Source: an uncultured bacterium (lineage in GTDB: Bacteria; Verrucomicrobiota; Lentisphaeria; Victivallales; Victivallaceae). Taken from it: a stretch of DNA of 11,672 nt. The notes below the pieces were generated by a model. The model worked only from the letters and a program-made list of their open reading frames with translations. It was not told where the DNA came from and searched no databases. The DNA is taken from assembly GCA_949286445.1 (NCBI GenBank), contig CASECL010000039.1:1-11672 (forward strand). The letters are read 5' to 3'. Position numbers and translations under genes: made by a program. This document shows positions 6,371 through 11,672 of this stretch, piece by piece; within the stretch, counting starts at the first letter, position 1; every line of letters begins with the position of its first letter.

Positions 6371-7153
6371 ATGAGACGAGCAGGCAATTTTACTCTGATT
6401 GAGCTTCTGGTAGTCATCGCCATCATCGGCATACTCGCGTCAATGCTTCTCCCTGCCCTGGAAAAAGCCCGGGAGACCGCAAGACGGGCGCAGTGTGTCA
6501 GCAACTTGCGGCAACTGGGCCAGCTGCATATCAATTTTACTTCGGATAACCGGGGTTATTTTGTCAACAGCGGAAAAGATGCCAAGGGTAATTCCATTGC
6601 CTGGAACGAAATATTAAGCTGGTATTTTTTTAAAAATCCTGACCTGATTCCGAGATCTTATGCCGAGGTAAATGCCCGTGGAAATTATAAAAATTACCAC
6701 TGTCCTTCGCGCCGTCCGCTGGGATCCCAGAGTGATTCCAGACGTTTTTTCGGCTACAATGCGTACCTTTCAGGTATTGAGCTGGACAGCCCCGCGGTAT
6801 TTGACAGCAATAATAGTGAATGGGGAACCATATATTATGGGGAAAATATTACCAAAATCAAAGATGCTTCCAATTTGATTTTGCTGCGTGAACAGGTTCG
6901 CGCTTCTGACGGAGCGAAAGAAGACTGGGGAAATCTCGGCGCCGTTCCGCCGCTGACCGGATATTCCGTAACCATAAAAGGAGTAAAACATTTTACGCCC
7001 AATACAGATTCCAGCGGCAACTTTGCCTTCATTCACGGCCGTACCGGCAATTATGCCTATGCTGACGGTCATGTAAAATCAGAAACTCCGGTCGGACGGT
7101 TGAATTATGTGAATTCCTATAAACCTGATGCCAGAGGACCGCTGAAAAAGTAA
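6371..7153 (+). CDS. Pseudopilin-like protein with H-x9-DG motif, copy 2
   Basis: A 260-aa paralogue of the preceding gene with the same order: short basic leader (MRRAGN), class III signal FTLIELLVVIAIIGILAS from residue 7 with Glu11, then LLPALEKARETARRAQC, a globular head, and H222-(9)-D232-G233 in FIHGRTGNYAYADGHVK. The residue before the expected cleavage point is Asn6 and not Gly. Head landmarks SDSRRFFGYNAYLSG (121-135) and KIKDASNL (162-169) are shared with copy 1; differences gather at about residues 60-110 and 175-215. The last 34 residues differ at only two positions. It has its own promoter (TATAAT at 6308), so the two copies need not be one transcript. Likely role is exported or pilus/secretion-associated; the true function is unknown. 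Confidence 0.85.
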   Translation: MRRAGNFTLIELLVVIAIIGILASMLLPALEKARETARRAQCVSNLRQLGQLHINFTSDNRGYFVNSGKDAKGNSIAWNEILSWYFFKNPDLIPRSYAEVNARGNYKNYHCPSRRPLGSQSDSRRFFGYNAYLSGIELDSPAVFDSNNSEWGTIYYGENITKIKDASNLILLREQVRASDGAKEDWGNLGAVPPLTGYSVTIKGVKHFTPNTDSSGNFAFIHGRTGNYAYADGHVKSETPVGRLNYVNSYKPDARGPLKK

Positions 7154-7214
7154 AGAGAAAGATCAAAATAACCCCAGAGGGAAAAATGTAATATCAGAAT
7201 AACAGGATAATTTG

Positions 7215-7246
7215 GAATATTTTTCAGTCCTCCGGCAAAAATATTC
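7215..7246. repeat. Perfect 10-bp AT-rich inverted repeat
   Basis: GAATATTTTT (7215-7224) and AAAAATATTC (7237-7246) flank a 12-nt loop, CAGTCCTCCGGC. It lies 62 nt after the second pseudopilin stop. The first arm ends in a T-run and the second begins with an A-run, so it may be a bidirectional terminator-like element or a protein site. The stem is weak in GC, so function is uncertain. Confidence 0.45.
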
Positions 7247-7312
7247 TGCCTTTCTCGGCGTTTGGAATTTGAAATCTGTATCCTGGCTGAATATAGTAAC
7301 TCAAGATAGCAT

Positions 7313-7318
7313 TATAAT
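7313..7318 (+). promoter_or_regulatory. Candidate -10 box for the lyase gene
   Basis: An exact TATAAT in an AT-rich gap, 209 bp before the lyase start. No TTGACA-like hexamer is found at 16-18 nt upstream, as for the two pseudopilin promoters, though the conserved CCAAGCTTTTA element of those is missing here. Confidence 0.3.
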
Positions 7319-7355
7319 ATTCTGCCGAATTTGACGCAAAAACAAGATACAGAAC

Positions 7356-7393
7356 AGGAGGAAATGGAGACTATTTTTTCAGATTCCGGATAA
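7356..7393 (+). other. Orphan Shine-Dalgarno and nine-codon leader frame
   Basis: AGGAGG at 7356-7361 is the strongest ribosome-binding sequence near the lyase gene, yet it precedes an ATG at 7364 by only 2 nt and opens a frame METIFSDSG then stop (7391-7393). The lyase frame is different and has a stop at 7495-7497, so this is not an alternative lyase start. It may be a leader peptide, a relic of a lost gene, or chance. Confidence 0.25.
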
Positions 7394-7527
7394 CCATTGC
7401 AATTTAACCGGGGATTTTGATCCGTCTCCGGGGACGGTGAACGGCAAACGATTTGAAATTATCCTCAATTTTCTGGATTTGGTGTTGTGATAAATAAAAC
7501 AAACGGAATTTTCCCGATAAAGCTGGT

Positions 7528-10500
7528 ATGATGATGAAAAAAATTATTTTCCCGTTACTTATGGTGTTAAGCTGCCAATTTGGCGTGCTTACCGTATCCG
7601 GAGCCGAGATATTGCCTGAGAGTGCAAAAAAGCTCTATCCGGCACCGCGTTTTCTGCCGCCGGCCGGACATCCGAGAGTGCTGGCCAGACCGGAAGATCT
7701 GGAAACCATGCGCAAGAACTTCAAAGCTCCGGAGAACAGCGTCTCCGCCCGGATGCTCAAACGCAGTGCCGATGCTTTGAAATCAGGAAAACTTGATCCG
7801 AAACTCAACCGTCATCGTTACGGTGTTTATGATGAACGCATAATTAACGGCATTCAGGCCAAGGCTTATTTGTATTTGCTCTTCGGCAAAATTGAAGATG
7901 GCCAGGCTGCAATCAAGGCACTCAATGAATACCTTGACACCATGGATCTGAATATGAAAGGCGATGTCACCCGCGCCCGCGGTGAAGTGATTTTCACTAT
8001 TGCTCTGGTTTATGACTGGTGCTACCCGCTGCTGAACAGCGCACAAAAGAAATTTTATATCCGCCGGGGTGAAGAAATCGCCAAAGATATGGAAATCGGC
8101 TGCCCTCCGGTGAAACAGAAGGGCAATATTACCGGACATGCCGGTGAAGCTCAACTTCTGCGGGATCTCCTTTCCTACGGCATTGCCATATATGATGAAA
8201 AACCGACTATGTATCTTATTTGTGCCGGAAGATTCTTTGCTCTTATGGAAGAACCCCGCAATTTCTTCTATCCCTCCGGACGGCATCATCAGGGGTGTAT
8301 GTATGGATCTTACCGTTTTCAGTGGGATCTTTTTGCCGGACACCTGTTCCGCCGCATGGGAATTGACAAAATCTACTCTCCGGCAATAAAGGAGATGAAA
8401 AAGGAAATATTCTATTCCCGGCTTCCGGATGGTTCATTCATCCCGGACGGGGATCATTTCCTGCCCCGCGGCCGCTTCATGAGCTTTCCGGAATCACTGC
8501 TGCTGTTTTACAGTTACCTTGACGACCCGGAACTCAAGGCGGAATTCTACAACCAGAGAGGTTCAATTTACGCCAGAACGTCGCCTTTCAACTTTCTCAT
8601 TTTCAACAACCCGAATCTTAAAGCGGTACCGGCAAAGGAGCTCCCCTTGAGCTGCATCTATTCTGATCCCATCGGCGGACTCACTGCCAGATCTTCCTGG
8701 GGAATGGGGAAAAATGCCGATGCCGCAGTCGTTTACATGCAGGGAGGCGGACGGCGTTTCGGCAATCATCAACATGCTGATGCCGGCAGTTTCCAGATTT
8801 ACTACAAAGGTCTGCTGGCCGCCGACCCGGGACAATATCTGGGTTACGGCACTCCCTATGACTGGGGTTTCACCAAGGGATCAATTTCTCACAACCTGAT
8901 GCTCATTTATGACAAAGACGAAAAGGTCAACCGCCTTGCCGGAAATGATGGCGGGCAGCGCCGGGCCGGAGATTTAATTGAGCCGGAAAATATGAAAATC
9001 CTGTTGGGAGAAAAATTTGATTACGGCAGTACCCCCTTTGCCGCCTTCGGGCCGAATAAAATTTATCCATTGTACAACTACCTGGAATGCGATATAGCCC
9101 CGGCTTACAGCGGCAAAGCCAAATTTTACCGCCGCAGCATGGTTTACCTCAATGACAACTTCGCCAATGCAAAAGGCATGCTGCTGGTCTTCGACCGGGT
9201 AACTTCGGCAAAAAAGGAGTTTTCCAAGCACTGGATCATGCACAGCTTTATGAAACCGGTATGGAATACGGAACGCAAACGCTTTGAAGTGGAAAACACC
9301 ATTGACAACTGTTCCGGACGGCTGGAAGTAATCCCGTTGCTGCCGGAAAAATTCAAAACCACAGTTTCTCCCAGCGTGGAATTTTTCGGACGCAAACTTC
9401 CTCCACCGATCCCCAATGCACCCAACGGCAAAAGCAGCCGTCTGGAAATCCTCCCGGATGCTCCGGCGGAACGGGATGTCTTTCTGGTCGCCCTGCCCTT
9501 TGGTGATGCTGGAAAAAGCCTGGAAGTCACACCGGAATACCGTCGTGAAGGAGATTTTTATGCCGTAACTGCCGGCGACTGGAAGGTATTCTTCCCGGCG
9601 GAAGATAAAGTTTCCTCCGGAAAATTCACTATCACTGCAGATAAGGCAAATCAAAAAATACTCTTGACTTCATTGAATGGTACTTTCACCGTTTCCGGGC
9701 TGGGCTTTACCACTCTGCCGGAAAAAAGCGGTGCGCTGTTTTTCGTCGCCCCCAAGGCAGGAAAATATGAGATAATTCCGGGAACCAAAACCGGTTCACC
9801 TCTGCCCTCTTATGAGGAACTTAAATCCACCCCCGGAGCCGGGTGTGATGGCATTTACCTCAACGGCAATAAAATTGCGGACGGTAAAGATATTTACTTT
9901 GACAACAATGTAATGATGGTGCCGGCTGACATTATTGCCAAAGCGGCCAATGGTAAATTCAGCGTAAAAGGACGGGAAATGAAAATCACCACCGCCGATC
10001 TTACACTTACCATTTCGACCACTTCCAGCCGGATGTCGGTAGGGACACTGCCCTGCATGCTCACCCGGGCTCCGGCTCAGGTAAAGGGTCGCTGGTATCT
10101 TCCGGTGGTGGCACTGGCTCCCATTCTCAATCTTGATGCCTACACGGAGGAAAATCTGACCTATCTGCGGCTGACTGACCGCAAACCGGTTCCAGGAGCC
10201 GCACGGATTGTCGCCTGCGGCACGGCAACAGCTCAGGCACTCAGATTGACTGATATTGACAACAATGGCACATTTCTGCCCCGTTACTGGGGAGTGCGCG
10301 GCAAAGAAGCGGTGCTTCTCATGTACCTGGGTGAAAAACCCGTGGAAATTGACGGAATAAAACTCACCTGGCATCTGGGCAGTGTCAGGACAAATGATTT
10401 TGTCATTTCAATATCAGATGACAACAAAAATTATACGGAGGTTTTCCGGGGTAAAAGTGAAAAGAATGATGATCAGCAAACTTATCGCTTCACCAAACCG

Positions 10501-10599
10501 GTAAAGGCAAAGTTCGTCAAACTTACCGGATTGGGAAATTCGATGAACGACTGGACCAGCATTGTCCGGGTGGTTCTTATGAGTGACAAAAACCAGTAA
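7528..10599 (+). CDS. Exported heparinase II/III-family polysaccharide lyase with C-terminal stalk-like and F5/8 type C domains
   Basis: A 1023-aa secreted protein. Residues 1-26 are a signal peptide (hydrophobic IIFPLLMVL, cleavage likely after SGA26); VLSC at 13-16 also allows a lipoprotein reading. Residues about 45-350 form an alpha-helical toroid-like region typical of uronate lyases, with ITGHAGEAQLL (201-211) and HHQGCMYGSYRF (253-264). Residues about 380-560 match the heparinase II/III beta-sandwich, with the hallmark FGNHQHADAGSFQIYYKG (411-428; H414, H416, D418) and AADPGQYLGYG. Residues about 775-885 resemble the copper amine oxidase N-terminal stalk repeat (VMMVPADIIAKA, then RWYLPVVALAPIL). 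Residues about 895-1020 resemble an F5/8 type C (discoidin, CBM32-like) carbohydrate-binding domain ending in FVKLTGLGNSMNDWTSI. It would cleave an acidic glycan by beta-elimination; the substrate cannot be told. The start has three ATG codons in a row and almost no Shine-Dalgarno. Confidence 0.85.
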   Translation: MMMKKIIFPLLMVLSCQFGVLTVSGAEILPESAKKLYPAPRFLPPAGHPRVLARPEDLETMRKNFKAPENSVSARMLKRSADALKSGKLDPKLNRHRYGVYDERIINGIQAKAYLYLLFGKIEDGQAAIKALNEYLDTMDLNMKGDVTRARGEVIFTIALVYDWCYPLLNSAQKKFYIRRGEEIAKDMEIGCPPVKQKGNITGHAGEAQLLRDLLSYGIAIYDEKPTMYLICAGRFFALMEEPRNFFYPSGRHHQGCMYGSYRFQWDLFAGHLFRRMGIDKIYSPAIKEMKKEIFYSRLPDGSFIPDGDHFLPRGRFMSFPESLLLFYSYLDDPELKAEFYNQRGSIYARTSPFNFLIFNNPNLKAVPAKELPLSCIYSDPIGGLTARSSWGMGKNADAAVVYMQGGGRRFGNHQHADAGSFQIYYKGLLAADPGQYLGYGTPYDWGFTKGSISHNLMLIYDKDEKVNRLAGNDGGQRRAGDLIEPENMKILLGEKFDYGSTPFAAFGPNKIYPLYNYLECDIAPAYSGKAKFYRRSMVYLNDNFANAKGMLLVFDRVTSAKKEFSKHWIMHSFMKPVWNTERKRFEVENTIDNCSGRLEVIPLLPEKFKTTVSPSVEFFGRKLPPPIPNAPNGKSSRLEILPDAPAERDVFLVALPFGDAGKSLEVTPEYRREGDFYAVTAGDWKVFFPAEDKVSSGKFTITADKANQKILLTSLNGTFTVSGLGFTTLPEKSGALFFVAPKAGKYEIIPGTKTGSPLPSYEELKSTPGAGCDGIYLNGNKIADGKDIYFDNNVMMVPADIIAKAANGKFSVKGREMKITTADLTLTISTTSSRMSVGTLPCMLTRAPAQVKGRWYLPVVALAPILNLDAYTEENLTYLRLTDRKPVPGAARIVACGTATAQALRLTDIDNNGTFLPRYWGVRGKEAVLLMYLGEKPVEIDGIKLTWHLGSVRTNDFVISISDDNKNYTEVFRGKSEKNDDQQTYRFTKPVKAKFVKLTGLGNSMNDWTSIVRVVLMSDKNQ

Positions 10600-10608
10600 A
10601 TTCCAAAG

Positions 10609-10646
10609 GCCGGAAGTAAATTCCTTCAGATGAATTTACTTCCGGC
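10609..10646. terminator. Perfect 15-bp hairpin after the lyase gene
   Basis: GCCGGAAGTAAATTC (10609-10623) and GAATTTACTTCCGGC (10632-10646) pair fully around an 8-nt loop, CTTCAGAT. It begins 9 nt after the lyase stop. There is no U-run behind the stem on the plus strand, so it is either a non-canonical terminator or an mRNA 3'-end stabiliser that limits read-through into the deacetylase gene. Confidence 0.65.
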
Positions 10647-10752
10647 TGTCGTATTAAACCTGTGCCAGAGGGCAGAGTTCTGATTGTGGATGGTGGATGA
10701 TTTCTATCAAAGAATGATATAAAAAAACAAACAGAAAATTATGGTATTATTT

Positions 10753-11672
10753 ATGAAAAAGTCTTATGTATTTCCTCACTCATTTACCTCAGTTGCGGCA
10801 TTGACCATGCTGTGCGGAACACTGACGCTCTCACCCATGCCTGTTTTGTCCGCCGCCCCGGCGGCAAAACCACCACCCGCAAAACGTCCGGCGGCGCAGG
10901 CAAAAGCAGATCCTGCCGGCGGGCCGGTGGTAAAAACTTTGGTTAACGCAAAAATTGAGGCGGAAAATGCAATTCTGGCACCATTTGCCAAAGTGCTGGA
11001 GGATTCGTCCGTTTCAGGCGGGAAATATGTCTGCAATGCCGTTTCCGGCAAAAACGAACAAACTCCTCTGCTCGAATTCAAATTTCAGAATTTACGCTAC
11101 GATCTGCTGGAAATATATCTTCTGCTCAAAGCTGACGGCGGCGGTAAAATCCGTTTTTACTATGAGTTTGATGACAAACTCCGTTACCCGGTGGATATTG
11201 AGGCCGACGGCAAATGGCAGCTCCGGCAGATTGCCTGCCACAGTTTCCGTCAAGGACCGCATTATCTCAAGATTTATTCTGACAATCCCAAGTTGGTGTT
11301 CGATGCCATAGTGTTTGAAAACAGCAATACTGACGAATTGCCGGCAGGAAACAATCTCCGTATTCTGCCGCCGGTGAAAAGGAATTCACGTATTGTGGTG
11401 CGTGATATAAATTACGTTCCGGAAAAGATCGGTGATGCCATTGTCTGCCTGTGGAAAAATGACGCCATCGGCACTGCCACCTACACCGTGGATGACAATC
11501 ATGCCAATGAAATACCCTGGTGGCTGGAACAGGCAGATAAATATGGCGCAAAGATAACCTGGTTTGTCATTTCCGACCGCATAGGCAAGGGCCATCCCGT
11601 GGCCGGATCATGGGAGGATTACCGTAAGGTGCTGGAAAAAGGTCACGATGTGCAATCCCACACCTACACTCA
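10753..11672 (+). CDS. Exported polysaccharide deacetylase with CBM6/35-like N-terminal domain, 3' truncated by window end
   Basis: The frame runs 306 codons to the right edge without a stop. Residues 1-34 are a signal peptide (MKKSYVF, hydrophobic core, cleavage near VLSA), followed by an Ala/Pro/Lys-rich linker (35-60). Residues about 66-190 resemble a CBM6/CBM35 beta-sandwich: KIEAENAIL (67-75), SVSGGKYV (86-93) and a closing LVFDAIVFEN (181-190). From about 240 a NodB-type deacetylase begins: TYTVDDNH (243-250) is motif 1, in place of the usual TFDDG, and GHDVQSHTYT (297-306) is motif 2, cut just before the second metal-binding His (SHTxxH). The enzyme would remove acetyl groups from an exported or external glycan with a divalent metal. 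An in-frame ATG at 10741 would add four residues; 10753 gives the more typical MKK start. Neither has a clear ribosome binding site. Confidence 0.85.
   Translation, partial: MKKSYVFPHSFTSVAALTMLCGTLTLSPMPVLSAAPAAKPPPAKRPAAQAKADPAGGPVVKTLVNAKIEAENAILAPFAKVLEDSSVSGGKYVCNAVSGKNEQTPLLEFKFQNLRYDLLEIYLLLKADGGGKIRFYYEFDDKLRYPVDIEADGKWQLRQIACHSFRQGPHYLKIYSDNPKLVFDAIVFENSNTDELPAGNNLRILPPVKRNSRIVVRDINYVPEKIGDAIVCLWKNDAIGTATYTVDDNHANEIPWWLEQADKYGAKITWFVISDRIGKGHPVAGSWEDYRKVLEKGHDVQSHTYT

Larger units (their letters stand above)
7154..7527. other. 374-bp intergenic region upstream of the lyase gene
   Basis: It holds an AT-rich inverted repeat (7215-7246), a TATAAT at 7313-7318, a strong orphan ribosome binding site with a nine-codon frame (7356-7393), and a small hairpin CCGTC/GACGG (7422-7426 with 7433-7437). 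No longer reading frame with a start was found; open stretches around 7322-7490 are broken between frames. If transcription starts near 7325, the lyase mRNA has a leader of about 200 nt. Confidence 0.55.

Noticed and set aside
7322..7494. A possible gene remnant before the lyase, read across two frames
   Set aside because: The readable segments are under 35 codons each, without a start or known motif; a protein search allowing frameshifts could revisit it.
10955..11311. A 118-codon plus-strand frame inside the deacetylase
   Set aside because: It overlaps the deacetylase in another frame, and the deacetylase frame carries signal peptide, CBM-like and NodB motifs.
1..11672. CRISPR arrays, tRNA or rRNA genes
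   Set aside because: No regularly spaced direct repeats, and no tRNA arm consensus or rRNA-like segment was noticed on either strand.

Overview
The window looks like a chromosomal piece from a PVC-group bacterium, most likely Lentisphaerota (Victivallis-like). The main reason is a tandem pair of short proteins with a prepilin-type N-terminus (FTLIELLVVIAIIGILASMLLPAL) and a C-terminal H-x9-DG motif. Such proteins are abundant in Lentisphaerae, Planctomycetes and relatives, often beside carbohydrate-active genes. The taxon is an inference from protein style and not from a marker gene. The only housekeeping marker is the first 15 codons of rpmA (ribosomal protein L27) at the left edge.

Layout. 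Minus strand, read right to left: an 814-aa cytoplasmic protein with carbohydrate-enzyme architecture (4236 to 1792), then, 30 bp on, a sugar isomerase of the L-arabinose/L-fucose isomerase type (1761 to 292). A terminator-like hairpin follows (214 to 172), then a probable promoter and the start of rpmA (47 to 1). Plus strand: two paralogous pseudopilin-like genes (5094-5879 and 6371-7153), a large exported heparinase II/III-type polysaccharide lyase (7528-10599) closed by a perfect 15-bp hairpin, and the 5' part of an exported polysaccharide deacetylase with a CBM6/35-like N-terminal domain (10753 to the window end).

How the genes may work together (inference): the exported lyase and deacetylase would process an acidic or acylated polysaccharide outside the cytoplasm. 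The minus-strand pair, without signal peptides, would handle a released sugar inside. The pseudopilin-like pair may serve secretion or surface display. The two arms diverge from the 857-bp gap at 4237-5093, so shared control is possible. No transporter, sulfatase or intact regulator gene is visible.

Most notable unexplained structure: the two pseudopilin genes carry duplicated upstream regions. A gapless 74-bp block is 61/74 identical and ends in TATAAT in both copies (4396-4469 and 6240-6313). In the second copy the TATAAT lies 57 bp before the ATG; in the first it lies 624 bp before it, so one copy has gained or the other lost about 570 bp. All visible -10 boxes lack a recognisable -35, which suggests activator-dependent promoters.
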